Shown here: positions 9,796 to 18,802 of the stretch, piece by piece | Layout of the letters: each line of letters opens with the position of its first letter | Numbering within the stretch: the stretch's first letter is position 1 | From: DASXQK01 sp963724385 | GTDB taxonomy: Bacteria; Pseudomonadota; Alphaproteobacteria; Dongiales; Dongiaceae | Direction of reading: 5' to 3' | Assembly (NCBI GenBank): GCA_963724385.1 | Contig: CAVRUJ010000001.1 | Location: 2,604,001 to 2,668,000, forward strand | Length of the DNA stretch: 64,000 nt | Notes under the pieces: model-generated | Seen by the model: the letters and a program-made list of their open reading frames with translations, nothing else | Database searches by the model: none | What the model was told of the DNA's origin: nothing | Program-made: the position numbers and the translations under genes

Positions 9796-10625
9796 GCGAC
9801 GCGCCGCTGCTTTCGGTCGAGCACCTGACCATGCGCTTTGGCGGGCTGGTCGCGGTGGACGATGTGTCCTTCACCGCGCGGGACCAGCAGATCACCGGGG
9901 TCATCGGGCCGAACGGCGCCGGCAAGACGACGGTGTTCAACTGCCTGACCGGGTTCTACAAGCCGTCTGTGGGCCGGCTCGTCCTGAACGGCCGGCGCGG
10001 CAGCTTCCTCTTGGAGCAGATGGACGGCTATCGCATCGCGCAGCGCGCCGGCGTCGCCCGGACGTTCCAGAACATCCGTCTCTTCCCCGGCATGTCGGTG
10101 CTGGAGAACCTGATCGTCGCCCAGCACAACAAGCTGATGCGCGCCTCGGGCTACACCTTCGCCGGCCTGATCGGACTTGCGGGCTATCGCCGGGCGGAGC
10201 GCGAGGCGGTGGAGAAGGCGAGGCAGTGGCTGGAACGGGTCGGGCTCGTTCCCATGGCCGACTGGGACGCGGGCAATCTTCCCTATGGCGGCCAGCGCAG
10301 GCTCGAGATCGCGCGCGCCATGTGCACCGATCCGGACCTGCTTTGCCTGGATGAGCCGGCGGCGGGGCTCAACGCGCGGGAATCCGCCGAGCTCAACCAG
10401 CTCCTGCTTTCCATCCGCGACGAGCAGAAGATCGGCATTCTGCTGATCGAGCATGACATGTCGGTCGTGATGGGAATCTCCGACCACATCGTCGTGCTCG
10501 ACTACGGGCGCAAGATCGCCGATGGGACGCCGACCCAGATCCGCAACGACCCGGCGGTGATCCGCGCCTATCTGGGCGAAGCCGAGGATGACGAGAACCC
10601 GCCGGCCGAAGGCGCCAGGGCATGA
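9792..10625 (+). CDS. livG: Branched-chain amino acid ABC transporter ATPase LivG
   Basis: 277 residues, starting at GTG within the GTGA overlap with livM. Walker A GPNGAGKTT (39-47), a signature segment with PYGGQRR in place of LSGGQ as is normal for LivG, Walker B LLCLDEPAAGL and the switch His in LLIEHDMSVV are all present. Hydrolyses ATP in the cytoplasm as a partner of LivF to drive import. Ends in an ATGA overlap with livF. Confidence 0.94.
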
Positions 10626-11344
10626 CCGCACTTCTCGAAGTCTCCGGCGTCCACACCTTCTATGGCCATATCGAGGCGCTGCATGGGGTCGACCTCGCCA
10701 TCACCAAAGGCGAGATCGTCACCCTGATCGGAGCCAATGGCGCCGGCAAGTCGACGCTGTTGATGACGATCTGTGGCACGCCCCAGGCGCGGGCCGGATC
10801 GATCCGCTTCGACGGCGAGGACATCACCCGCCAGCCGACCTTCCAGATCATGCGCAAGGGAATCTCCCAGGCCCCGGAGGGCCGGCGCATCTTCCCGCGC
10901 ATGACCGTGCTGGAAAACCTGCAGATGGGCGCGGTCACCGCCGATCCGGCCAATTTCCAAGCCGATCTGGAAAGGGTGATGACGCTGTTCCCGATCCTGC
11001 GCCAGCGCCAGGGGCAGCGGGGCGGTACGCTTTCGGGCGGCGAACAGCAGATGCTGGCGATCGCGCGCTCGCTCATGAGCCGGCCGCGCCTGCTGCTGCT
11101 GGACGAGCCGTCCCTGGGGCTAGCACCCCTCATCGTGAGGCAGATCTTCGCGGTGATCCGCGAGATCAACGAGAAGGACAACGTCACCGTCTTTCTCGTC
11201 GAGCAGAACGCCTATCACGCGCTCAAGCTGGCCCATCGCGGCTATGTCATGGTCAACGGCCAGATCACGCTCTCGGGCACCGGCCGGGATCTTCTGTCCA
11301 ATCCGGAGGTGCGGGCGGCCTATCTCGAGGGCGGTCACGGCTGA
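10622..11344 (+). CDS. livF: Branched-chain amino acid ABC transporter ATPase LivF
   Basis: 240 residues. Walker A GANGAGKST (37-45), signature TLSGGEQQMLAIAR, Walker B LLLLDEPSLGLAP and H-loop replacement LVEQNA, which is typical of LivF. Works as the second ATPase subunit with LivG. Overlaps livG by 4 bp and is followed 10 bp later by the DUF6867 gene, so the five genes form one transcript. Confidence 0.94.
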   Translation: MTALLEVSGVHTFYGHIEALHGVDLAITKGEIVTLIGANGAGKSTLLMTICGTPQARAGSIRFDGEDITRQPTFQIMRKGISQAPEGRRIFPRMTVLENLQMGAVTADPANFQADLERVMTLFPILRQRQGQRGGTLSGGEQQMLAIARSLMSRPRLLLLDEPSLGLAPLIVRQIFAVIREINEKDNVTVFLVEQNAYHALKLAHRGYVMVNGQITLSGTGRDLLSNPEVRAAYLEGGHG

Positions 11345-11354
11345 GGGGATGGCG

Positions 11355-11720
11355 ATGTCTTTTTCCGTGCTTGCGCTCACCATCGTTATGTTCGGCGCCG
11401 GCGGCTTCCTCATGGGCCAGGTCGTCGCCGACACTTGGCGACCTTGGTGGCAGGTTCTCCCCTATGGGGCGCTGCTCGCGATCGCCAACCAGTTCCTCGG
11501 CTTCGCCCTATTCGGCGGGCCGTTCATCGTCGACAGCCTGGTTTCGTCGGGTTCCCAGCCGCTTGGTAATGCCGTGTTCGGCTATCTGGTGGAATTCGCC
11601 GTCATCGTCGCGTTCGCGCTCGTTGCCTTTCGGGTGACGCGCGTGCGCCGGATGACGAGCCAGTACCCATGGCTGTACGAGCGCGCCGGCCTCTTTGCCT
11701 GGCGACAGAAAAATCCATGA
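11355..11720 (+). CDS. DUF6867 family small membrane protein of the liv operon
   Basis: 121 residues with three hydrophobic segments (about 1-25, 33-55, 70-92) and a short basic C-terminal tail ending RAGLFAWRQKNP. I recognise it as the DUF6867 family, which accompanies livHMGF in alphaproteobacteria; no function is known. Of two in-frame ATGs six bases apart, the second is chosen because GAGGGG sits six bases before it, while it touches the first. Its place between the ATPase genes and livK suggests an accessory or stability role in the transporter (inference). Confidence 0.78.
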   Translation: MSFSVLALTIVMFGAGGFLMGQVVADTWRPWWQVLPYGALLAIANQFLGFALFGGPFIVDSLVSSGSQPLGNAVFGYLVEFAVIVAFALVAFRVTRVRRMTSQYPWLYERAGLFAWRQKNP

Positions 11721-11764
11721 AATTCAGGGCTCTGATGCGGATGCCTCGCCTGGAAGCCAAGCTA

Positions 11765-11792
11765 TTGTGCGCATCCGATTGCGTGTTACAAT
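11765..11792 (+). promoter_or_regulatory. Candidate promoter of livK
   Basis: TTGTGC and TACAAT are 16 bp apart in the 173-bp gap before livK. A separate promoter for the binding protein is common because it is needed in excess over the membrane complex. The -10 box is good and the -35 partial; read by eye. Confidence 0.4.
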
Positions 11793-11893
11793 GAATCAAT
11801 CCAGATCGAGAGGCTGAAAGCCGAGATCGCATCAGGGATCGCCGTCGTCCGACGGCGTCATGTTTTCAATTGCAGCCACAGGGAGTAGTCCGC

Positions 11894-13021
11894 ATGCGCA
11901 AATATGCTCTACCGCTGATCGCCGCAGCGGCTTTGGCCGCTTCGATCAGCGTGCCGGCCGCCCACGCCGACAGCCTCAATATCGCCACCGCCGGCCCGAT
12001 GACCGGCGAATACGCGGCCTTCGGCGAGCAGATGAAGCGGGGGGCCGCAAAAGCGGTCTCCGACATCAACGCCCAGGGCGGCGTGTTGGGCAAAAGCCTG
12101 GCGCTCAGCGTCGGCGACGACGCCTGCGATCCGAAGCAGGCCGTAGCCGTCGCCAACGACTTCGTTTCCAAGGGCATCATCTTCGTGGCCGGCCACTTCT
12201 GCTCCGGCTCGTCGATCCCCGCCTCGTCGGTCTACCACGACCAGGGGATCCTGCAGATGACTCCGGCTTCGACCAATCCGAAGCTGACCGACGATGCTGC
12301 GACCAAGGGCTGGGATACGGTGTTCCGCACCTGCGGCCGCGACGACCAGCAGGGCACCTTTGCCGGCGGCTGGGTCGCCGACCACTTCAAAGGCAAGAAC
12401 GTCGCCGTCATCGACGACAAGTCGACTTACGGCAAGGGCCTTGCCGACTTGACCCGGGCGGCCATGAACAAGGCTGGCCTCAAGGAGGTTCTCGACGACG
12501 AAATCACCGCCGGCGAGAAGGACTATTCCGCCCTGGTCAGCAAGATGAAGGCGGCGAATATCGACGTCATCTACTTCGGCGGCTACCACCCGGAAGCAGC
12601 CCTGATCGTCAAGCAGTCCCGCGAGCAGGGCTTGAACGCCCAGCTGCTCTCGGGTGACTCGCTCAACACTCAGGAATTCGCCACGCTCGCCGGGCCGGCT
12701 TCCGACGGGGTGATGTTCACCAACGCCGCCGAGGCCCGCAACCTGCCTTCGGCCGCGGCGGTCGTCGCCGAGTTCCGCAAGGACGGGTTCGAGCCCGAGG
12801 GCTATACCCTCTCGACCTATGCCGCGATCCAGGTCTGGGCGATGGCAGTTGCCAAGGCCGGCTCGACGGACTCCGAGAAGGTGGCCGCGGCGCTGCGCTC
12901 CCAGTCCTGGGACACGATCATCGGGAAGCTCTCCTTCGACCCGAAGGGCGACCTGACCTCGTCCACCTACGTGTGGTACGTGTTCAAGGGCGGCAACTAC
13001 GCCGAAGCCCCGACGAACTAG
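11894..13021 (+). CDS. livK: Branched-chain amino acid ABC transporter substrate-binding protein
   Basis: 375 residues. A clear signal peptide (Met-Arg-Lys, hydrophobic core, cleavage after AHA at about 25) sends it to the periplasm. The mature part is a Leu/Ile/Val-binding-type periplasmic protein: TAGPMTGEYAAFGEQMKRG near the start, a Ser/Tyr ligand region SGSSIPASSVYHDQ around 115-130, and the GGYHPEAALIVKQSREQGL segment around 235. It captures the ligand and delivers it to LivHM. Ligand specificity cannot be read from sequence. A GGGAG ribosome site lies eight bases before the ATG; a terminator follows the gene. Confidence 0.92.
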   Translation: MRKYALPLIAAAALAASISVPAAHADSLNIATAGPMTGEYAAFGEQMKRGAAKAVSDINAQGGVLGKSLALSVGDDACDPKQAVAVANDFVSKGIIFVAGHFCSGSSIPASSVYHDQGILQMTPASTNPKLTDDAATKGWDTVFRTCGRDDQQGTFAGGWVADHFKGKNVAVIDDKSTYGKGLADLTRAAMNKAGLKEVLDDEITAGEKDYSALVSKMKAANIDVIYFGGYHPEAALIVKQSREQGLNAQLLSGDSLNTQEFATLAGPASDGVMFTNAAEARNLPSAAAVVAEFRKDGFEPEGYTLSTYAAIQVWAMAVAKAGSTDSEKVAAALRSQSWDTIIGKLSFDPKGDLTSSTYVWYVFKGGNYAEAPTN

Positions 13022-13050
13022 GCTAATTTCGGGTCGCAGACCCGATCTCG

Positions 13051-13083
13051 ATGGGCCCGGCACCCAAGCGGTGCCGGGCCCAT
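13051..13083 (+). terminator. Strong hairpin terminating the liv operon
   Basis: A perfect 14-bp stem (ATGGGCCCGGCACC with its complement) around the five-base loop CAAGC begins 30 bases after the livK stop. The following TGCATTT is a weak T tract, so it may act as a terminator or as a 3'-end stabiliser that protects the abundant livK message. Confidence 0.65.
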
Positions 13084-13207
13084 TGCATTTGGCGGCATCT
13101 TTGGGCCGAATTTATTGTAGATTCCATGGCTTGTGGTGGGTTGTTGCAATGGGGCGACATATGGTAGTCCTGTCACAGTCAGAGCCTCTGGAAGCCCCGA
13201 CAGCGCC

Positions 13208-13640
13208 ATGCCTGAGACAATTGCCATCGCCAGCGACCATGCGGGCCTCGAATTAAAGCGCCTGCTGGCGGCCGAGCTTTCCGGGCGCGGATTTTCCGTT
13301 CTTGATCTCGGGACACACGACCAGGCTTCGGTCGACTACCCCGACTTCGCCGATGCTCTTGCCAAGGCGCTGGCCGACGGCCGGGCCCGGCGCGGCGTTC
13401 TGATTTGCGGCACCGGCATCGGGGTCGGGATGGCGGCGAACCGGCACCGGCATGTCCGCGCCGCCGTGTGTCACGATTTCGACCAGCGCCAGGCTTGCCC
13501 GCCAGCACAACGACGCCAATGTCCTGGCGCTGGGCGCCCGACTCCTCGGCAGCGAAGTAGCGAAGGACTGCCTTGCCATCTTCCTCAGTACCGCTTACGA
13601 GGGCGGCCGCCACGATCGGCGCGTCGCCAAGATCTCCTGA
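13208..13640 (+). pseudogene. rpiB: Ribose-5-phosphate isomerase B, interrupted by a +1 frameshift
   Basis: The first 91 codons encode an RpiB/LacAB-type sugar isomerase: IAIASDHAG at the start, the VDYPDFA segment, and GVLICGTGIGVGMAANR with the catalytic cysteine. After codon TTC (13478-13480) the frame turns to nonsense, but skipping the single G at 13481 continues exactly into TSARLARQHNDANVLALGAR and ends EGGRHDRRVAKIS at 13640, the normal C-terminus of the family (about 143 residues). As written, the protein loses the HNDANVLALG region needed for phosphate-sugar binding and is probably inactive. It is either a true mutation or a sequence error. It leads into glyA after 31 bp, a frequent alphaproteobacterial pairing. 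Confidence 0.85.
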
Positions 13641-13671
13641 CCTCGATCCACATGAAGAGAGACATCCGCCC

Positions 13672-14982
13672 ATGACCATGGCCTCTACCGGCACCGGCCC
13701 GATGCCGGGCTTGTTCAGCATGTCTCTCGCCGAGCGCGATCCCGCCTTGTTCAAAGCGATCGGCGAGGAGTTGCATCGCCAGCAGGACCAGATCGAGCTG
13801 ATCGCTTCGGAGAACATCGTTTCCCGCGCGGTGCTTGAGGCCCAGGGCTCTGTCCTCACCAACAAATATGCCGAGGGCTATCCTGGCCGGCGCTATTACG
13901 GCGGCTGCGAGTTCGTCGACGTCGCCGAGGCGCTCGCTATCGAGCGGGCGAAGAAGCTGTTCGGCTGCAACTTCGCCAATGTCCAGCCCCATTCCGGCGC
14001 CCAGGCCAATCAGGCCGTCTTCTTCGCCCTGCTGCAGCCAGGCGACACCTTCATGGGGCTCAACCTGGCGGCGGGCGGGCATCTCACCCACGGCTCGCCC
14101 GTCAACCAGTCGGGCAAATGGTTCAAGGTGGTGCCGTACAACGTGCGCGCCGACAACCAGCGGATCGACATGGACGAGGTCGAGAAGCTGGCTCGCGAGC
14201 ACAAGCCGAAGCTGATCCTCGCCGGCGGCTCGGCCTACCCGCGCTTCTGGGACTTCGAGCGCTTCCGGGCCATCGCCGATTCGGTGGGCGCCTTCTTCAT
14301 GGTCGACATGGCGCATTTCGCCGGCCTCGTCGCCGGCGGGGCGCACCCGAGCCCGCTGCCCCATGCCCATGTGGTGACGACGACGACCCACAAGACGCTG
14401 CGCGGCCCGCGCGGCGGCATGATCCTCGCCATGGACGAGGAGATCGGCAAGAAGATCAACAGCGCCGTCTTCCCGGGCCTGCAGGGCGGACCGCTGATGC
14501 ATGTCATCGCGGCCAAGGCGGTTTCCTTCGGAGAAGCGCTGCTCCCCGAGTTCACGCAGTATGCCAAGTCCGTCGTCGAGAATGCCAAAGCGCTCGCCGA
14601 GACGCTTGTGGCGGGCGGATGCGCCATCACCACCGGCGGCACGGACAATCACCTGATGCTGGTGGATCTCAGGCCGAAGAAATTGACGGGCCGGGCCTCG
14701 GAAGGCAGCCTGGAACGCGCCGGCATCACTTGCAACAAGAACGGCATCCCCTTCGATCCGGAGAAGCCGGCGGTGACCTCAGGCGTTCGCCTTGGCTCGC
14801 CGGCGGCGACGACCCGCGGCTTCGGCACGGCCGAGTTCCGGCAGGTGGGCCAGCTGATCGTGCGGGTCCTCGACGGGCTCGCCCGCAGCAACTCGACCGA
14901 CAACGCGTTGGTCGAGCGCGAGGTCCGCAGCGAAGTGGCGGCATTGTGCCGGAAGTTTCCGATCTATGGCTCGCTGAACTGA
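13672..14982 (+). CDS. glyA: Serine hydroxymethyltransferase
   Basis: 436 residues, a normal bacterial SHMT. It interconverts serine and glycine with tetrahydrofolate in the cytosol, the main source of one-carbon units. All canonical residues are present: NKYAEGYPGRRYYGG (Tyr66, Glu68, Tyr75, Tyr76), Asp212 and His215 in VDMAHFAG, His240-Lys241 in TTTTHKTLRGPRGG as PLP anchor, and the C-terminal SGVRLGSPAATTRGF. This is the housekeeping copy, unlike the divergent paralogue at 607-1935. It precedes nrdR and the rib genes, a conserved alphaproteobacterial order. Confidence 0.97.
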   Translation: MTMASTGTGPMPGLFSMSLAERDPALFKAIGEELHRQQDQIELIASENIVSRAVLEAQGSVLTNKYAEGYPGRRYYGGCEFVDVAEALAIERAKKLFGCNFANVQPHSGAQANQAVFFALLQPGDTFMGLNLAAGGHLTHGSPVNQSGKWFKVVPYNVRADNQRIDMDEVEKLAREHKPKLILAGGSAYPRFWDFERFRAIADSVGAFFMVDMAHFAGLVAGGAHPSPLPHAHVVTTTTHKTLRGPRGGMILAMDEEIGKKINSAVFPGLQGGPLMHVIAAKAVSFGEALLPEFTQYAKSVVENAKALAETLVAGGCAITTGGTDNHLMLVDLRPKKLTGRASEGSLERAGITCNKNGIPFDPEKPAVTSGVRLGSPAATTRGFGTAEFRQVGQLIVRVLDGLARSNSTDNALVEREVRSEVAALCRKFPIYGSLN

Positions 14983-15018
14983 GCCGACGAGCAATCCGGC
15001 CCTCGGGGGAGGCTGACT

Positions 15019-15483
15019 ATGCGCTGTCCGTTTTGCGGCAACGAAGACACCCAGGTGAAGGATTCGCGGCCGACGGACGACAACGCCGCGATCCGCCGGC
15101 GCCGGCAATGCCCGAACTGCGGCGCCCGTTTCACCACCTTCGAGCGGGTGCAGCTGCGCGAGCTGACGGTGGTCAAGACCAACGGTCAGCGCGAGCCCTT
15201 CGACCGCGAGAAGGTGATGCGCTCCATGCGGATCGCGCTGCGCAAGCGCCCGGTCGATTCCGACCGGCTCGAGCGCGTGGTGAACGGCATCGTCCGGCGC
15301 CTGGAAAGCTCGGGCGAGAGCGAGATTCCCACCTCCGTCGTCGGCGAGATGGTGATGGACGCGCTCTCCGGCCTGGACAAGGTCGCTTATGTGCGCTTCG
15401 CCTCGGTCTATCGCAATTTCCGCGAGGCCAAGGATTTCGAAGAATTCGTGGGCAAGCTCGGTGGCGAGCGCGAGCCCGAATAG
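15019..15483 (+). CDS. nrdR: Transcriptional repressor NrdR
   Basis: 154 residues, the standard length. The N-terminal zinc ribbon has Cys3, Cys6, Cys31 and Cys34 (MRCPFCGNED and CPNCGARFTTFER), followed by an ATP-cone domain (about 50-140) that senses ATP/dATP. NrdR represses ribonucleotide reductase genes by binding NrdR boxes. A GGGGAGG ribosome site precedes the ATG. The gene lies 36 bp after glyA and its 3' end overlaps the likely ribD start. Confidence 0.97.
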   Translation: MRCPFCGNEDTQVKDSRPTDDNAAIRRRRQCPNCGARFTTFERVQLRELTVVKTNGQREPFDREKVMRSMRIALRKRPVDSDRLERVVNGIVRRLESSGESEIPTSVVGEMVMDALSGLDKVAYVRFASVYRNFREAKDFEEFVGKLGGEREPE

Positions 15484-16585
15484 TCCAGAGACCGACCTCG
15501 AGCACATGCGGGCGGCGCTAGCGCTTGCCCGGCGCGGGCTCGGGCGAGTCTGGCCCAACCCGGCCGTGGGCGCGGTGCTGGTTCGCGCCGGCCGCGTGGT
15601 CGGGCGCGGCTGGACCCAGCCGGGCGGGCGGCCGCACGCGGAGACCGAGGCCCTGGCGCGGGCCGGCGAGGCCGCGGCCGGCGCCACGCTCTACGTCACG
15701 CTCGAGCCTTGCAGCCATCACGGCAAGACGCCGCCTTGCGTCGAGGCACTGCTCGGCGCCGGCATCGCGCGCGCCGTCATCGCCATGGAGGATCCGGACC
15801 CGCGGGTATCCGGGCGTGGGATTGCCCGGCTTCAAGAAGCCGGCATTGAGGTCGTCCTCGGGGTCTCAGCCGCAGACGCGCGCGATCTCAACGCCGGTTA
15901 CCTGCTGCGTCTGGCCGAGGGCCGACCGCTCGTCACTCTGAAGCTCGCCATGACTCTCGACGGGCGGATCGCCACGCGAACGGGGGAGAGCCGCTGGATC
16001 ACCGGCGAGGCGGCGCGGGCCCGGGCCCATCTGATGCGCGCGCGCCATGATGCGGTGGTCGTGGGCAGCGGCACTGCGCTGGTCGACGATCCCTTGCTGA
16101 ACGTACGCCTGCCGGGCCTGAGTGACTGGTCGCCGCTTCGCATCGTGCTGGACGGCCGCATGCGGCTTCCCCTGACTTCGGCGCTGGTGGCCGGTGCCAG
16201 GGAGACGCCGACCTTGCTGGTGACGCTGGAAGACGGCGACCGGCTGCGCCGGCGGGCCTACGTCGATTGCGGCGTCGAAGTCATGGATGTCCCGCCCGGC
16301 CCGGACGGGGCATTGGATCTGAAGCATGTGCTGTCGTTGCTGGGGGACCGCGGGCTCACCAGGGTCCTGGCGGAGGGCGGTGCCAAGCTTGCCGCGGCGC
16401 TGCTTCGCTGGCAGCTGGTGGACCGGCTCGCCATCTTTCGGGCGCCCGGCATGATCGGGGGCGACGGCCTGCCGGCGGCCGAGGGTTTCGGGCTCGAGCA
16501 TCTCGCCGAGATCGAGGCCCTGGCGCCCGAAGAGACCCTCTCGCTCGGGCCCGACCGCCTGGAAACCTATCGTCGGGCCGGGTAG
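15461..16585 (+). CDS. ribD: Bifunctional diaminohydroxyphosphoribosylaminopyrimidine deaminase / 5-amino-6-(5-phosphoribosylamino)uracil reductase
   Basis: 374 residues from a GTG that overlaps nrdR by 23 bp; a later ATG at 15506 is the alternative, but it would remove the short segment before MRAALALARRG that RibD proteins normally have. N-terminal deaminase: His59 and Glu61 in HAE, Cys84 and Cys93 in PCSHHGKTPPC bind and use zinc. C-terminal reductase from about 150: LKLAMTLDGRIATRTGESRWITG for substrate and NADPH, and a Gly-rich VLAEGGAKLAAALL. Steps two and three of riboflavin synthesis, first gene of the rib cluster. Confidence 0.94.
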   Translation: MASASPNSPETDLEHMRAALALARRGLGRVWPNPAVGAVLVRAGRVVGRGWTQPGGRPHAETEALARAGEAAAGATLYVTLEPCSHHGKTPPCVEALLGAGIARAVIAMEDPDPRVSGRGIARLQEAGIEVVLGVSAADARDLNAGYLLRLAEGRPLVTLKLAMTLDGRIATRTGESRWITGEAARARAHLMRARHDAVVVGSGTALVDDPLLNVRLPGLSDWSPLRIVLDGRMRLPLTSALVAGARETPTLLVTLEDGDRLRRRAYVDCGVEVMDVPPGPDGALDLKHVLSLLGDRGLTRVLAEGGAKLAAALLRWQLVDRLAIFRAPGMIGGDGLPAAEGFGLEHLAEIEALAPEETLSLGPDRLETYRRAG

Positions 16586-16596
16586 CGTCTCGCCCC

Positions 16597-17190
16597 ATGT
16601 TCACCGGCATCATCACCGACCTGGGGCGCGTGCGCAGCCTGACCCCCGGCGGCGCCACGCGGATCGTCATCGAAACCAGCTATGATGGCGCTTCCATCGC
16701 GCATGGCGCCTCCATCGCCTGCAGCGGCGTCTGCCTCTCGGTGGTGGATAAGGGTCCGGGCTGGTTCGCCGTCGAGGCCTCGGCCGAAACCCTGTCGCGC
16801 ACGACCATCGGCGCCTGGCGCCCCGGCAGCCCGGTCAATCTGGAACGCCCGCTGAGGCTGGGCGACGAGTTGGGCGGCCACATGGTTGCCGGCCATGTCG
16901 ACGGAGTGGGGGAGGTGATTCTCCGCCGACCGGATGGGGCGAGCCTGCGCTTCCGCTTCCGGGCACCGGCTGACCTCGCTCGCTTCGTCGCCTCCAAGGG
17001 CTCGATCGCCGTGGACGGCGTCTCCCTGACGGTCAACGAGGTCGAGGATGCCGTGTTCGGCGTCAACATCATCCCGGTGACCCAGCAGGAGACCAATTTC
17101 GGCAGCTTGGCCGTCGGCGACCGGGTCAACCTGGAAATCGACCTCCTGGCGCGCTACCTTGCCCGGCTCATGGAAGCGGAGCGCCGATGA
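16597..17190 (+). CDS. ribE: Riboflavin synthase, alpha subunit
   Basis: 197 residues made of two repeated lumazine-binding barrels. MFTGIITDLG at the start and the second-half MVAGHVDGVGEV are the paired family signatures; SIACSGVCLSV and SIAVDGVSLTVNEV are the paired ligand loops, with the usual Cys in the first. It converts two 6,7-dimethyl-8-ribityllumazines to riboflavin. The start is 11 bp after ribD and the stop overlaps ribB by 4 bp (ATGA). Confidence 0.96.
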   Translation: MFTGIITDLGRVRSLTPGGATRIVIETSYDGASIAHGASIACSGVCLSVVDKGPGWFAVEASAETLSRTTIGAWRPGSPVNLERPLRLGDELGGHMVAGHVDGVGEVILRRPDGASLRFRFRAPADLARFVASKGSIAVDGVSLTVNEVEDAVFGVNIIPVTQQETNFGSLAVGDRVNLEIDLLARYLARLMEAERR

Positions 17191-18341
17191 GCCGTCCCAA
17201 GACCGAGAGCTGGCGGGTTACCTTTTCCGAGCTCGTCTCGCCCAGCGAGGCGATCATCGAGGAGGCGCGCAACGGGCGCATGTTCATCCTCGTCGACGAC
17301 GAGGATCGGGAGAACGAAGGCGATCTCGTGATCCCGGCCCAGATGGCGACGCCGGAGGCGATCAACTTCATGGCCAAATATGGCCGCGGCCTCATCTGCC
17401 TTGCCATGACCGACGAGCGGGTGCGGGAGCTGGGCCTGCCCTTGATGTCGCCGAGCAACGAATCCCGGCTGCGCACTGCCTTTACCGTCTCCATCGAAGC
17501 GCGCGAAGGCGTCACCACCGGCATCTCGGCACCTGATCGGGCGCGGACCATCGCGGTCGCCATCGATCCCAGCAAGGGTCGCAACGACATCGTAAGCCCC
17601 GGCCATGTGTTCCCCCTGGTCGCCCGCGAAGGCGGCGTGCTGGTCCGCACCGGCCACACCGAGGCCGCCGTCGACCTCGCCCGCCTCGCCGGCCTCAATC
17701 CGTCGGGCGTGATCTGCGAGATCATGAACGACGACGGCACCATGGCCAGGCGCGACGACCTGATCGCCTTCGCCCAGCGCCACGCCCTCAAGATCGGCAC
17801 CATTGCCGACCTCATCGCCTATCGGCGCCGGCATGACCGGATCGTGGAGCGGGCGCTGGAAGCGGATTTCGAAAGCCGCTGGGGCGGGCGCTTCCGGATG
17901 CATGTGTATGTCAACCGCGTCGCCTATGCCGAGCATATCGCGTTGGTCAAAGGCGACGTGACGACGCCGGGCCCGGTGCTCGTGCGCATGCATGCCCTCA
18001 ATGTGCTGGACGACGTGCTCGCCGACGGCAGCAGCGGGCGGGGCGGGGAACTCGCCGCCGCCATGCGCATGATCGCGGCGGAGGGCAGGGGGGTGGTCGT
18101 GCTGCTGCGCGAGGCGCTGCGCACCAGCCTTTCGGACCGGGTGCGCGCCCGCGTCGCGGGCGGACCCCATGCCTCTGACCAGCTGCGCGACTACGGCGTT
18201 GGCGCCCAGATCCTCCTCGACCTCGGGGTTCGCGAGATGACGCTGCTCTCCAACACGAGGCGCACCATCGTCGGCCTGGAAGGCTATGGCCTCGTGCTGG
18301 CCGGGCAGCGCCCGATCCCCCATCCGGAGGACGAGGCTTGA
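17187..18341 (+). CDS. ribB: 3,4-dihydroxy-2-butanone-4-phosphate synthase with a degenerate GTP cyclohydrolase II domain
   Basis: 384 residues in the RibBA layout. The N-terminal half (about 15-215) is an intact DHBP synthase: FILVDDEDRENEGDLV with the acidic metal ligands, then GVTTGISAPDRARTI and HTEAAVDLARLAG. The C-terminal half (about 220-375) has the RibA fold but the zinc site is gone: where CX10CXC should be it reads HALNVLDDVLADGSSGRGGE with no cysteine. GTP cyclohydrolase II activity is therefore unlikely and a separate RibA must exist. Such RibBX hybrids are known in alphaproteobacteria. Overlaps ribE and ribH. Confidence 0.92.
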   Translation: MSRPKTESWRVTFSELVSPSEAIIEEARNGRMFILVDDEDRENEGDLVIPAQMATPEAINFMAKYGRGLICLAMTDERVRELGLPLMSPSNESRLRTAFTVSIEAREGVTTGISAPDRARTIAVAIDPSKGRNDIVSPGHVFPLVAREGGVLVRTGHTEAAVDLARLAGLNPSGVICEIMNDDGTMARRDDLIAFAQRHALKIGTIADLIAYRRRHDRIVERALEADFESRWGGRFRMHVYVNRVAYAEHIALVKGDVTTPGPVLVRMHALNVLDDVLADGSSGRGGELAAAMRMIAAEGRGVVVLLREALRTSLSDRVRARVAGGPHASDQLRDYGVGAQILLDLGVREMTLLSNTRRTIVGLEGYGLVLAGQRPIPHPEDEA

Positions 18342-18802
18342 GCCAACCGCCTCATGTGCTCATCGTGGAAGCCCGTTTCTATCCGGACATCGCCGACGAA
18401 CTTCTGAAGGGCGCCGTCCAGGCGCTCGATGCCGCCGCGGCCACCCACGAGCGGATTTCGGTGCCCGGCGCTTTCGAGATTCCGGCCGCGATCGCGATCG
18501 CGCTCGAGTGCCAGCGGATCCAGCCCGCCCGCCCGGCCTTCGACGGCTTTGTCGCGCTCGGCTGCGTGATCCGCGGCGAGACGACCCACTACGACTACGT
18601 CTGCGGGGAGAGCGCCCGTGCCCTCATGGATCTTGCCTGCCGGGAGAAGATCGCTCTCGGCTACGGCATCTTGACCGTGGAAAACGGCAAGCAGGCCTGG
18701 GCGAGGGCAGGGGTTGCGGACAAGAACAAGGGTGGCGATGCGGCTCGCGCCTGTCTCGCCATGATCGCCCTCAAGCGCCGCTTCGCGCTCCCGGCGCGCT
18801 GA
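18338..18802 (+). CDS. ribH: 6,7-dimethyl-8-ribityllumazine synthase
   Basis: 154 residues from a TTG start inside a TTGA overlap with the previous stop; no ATG is available before the conserved HVLIVEARFYPDIADELL. VPGAFEIPAA binds the pyrimidine and GCVIRGETTHYDYVCGE carries the proton-transfer His. Condenses the RibD product with the RibB product; subunits usually form pentamers or capsids. Its TGA shares a base with the ATG of nusB. Confidence 0.95.
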   Translation: MSQPPHVLIVEARFYPDIADELLKGAVQALDAAAATHERISVPGAFEIPAAIAIALECQRIQPARPAFDGFVALGCVIRGETTHYDYVCGESARALMDLACREKIALGYGILTVENGKQAWARAGVADKNKGGDAARACLAMIALKRRFALPAR

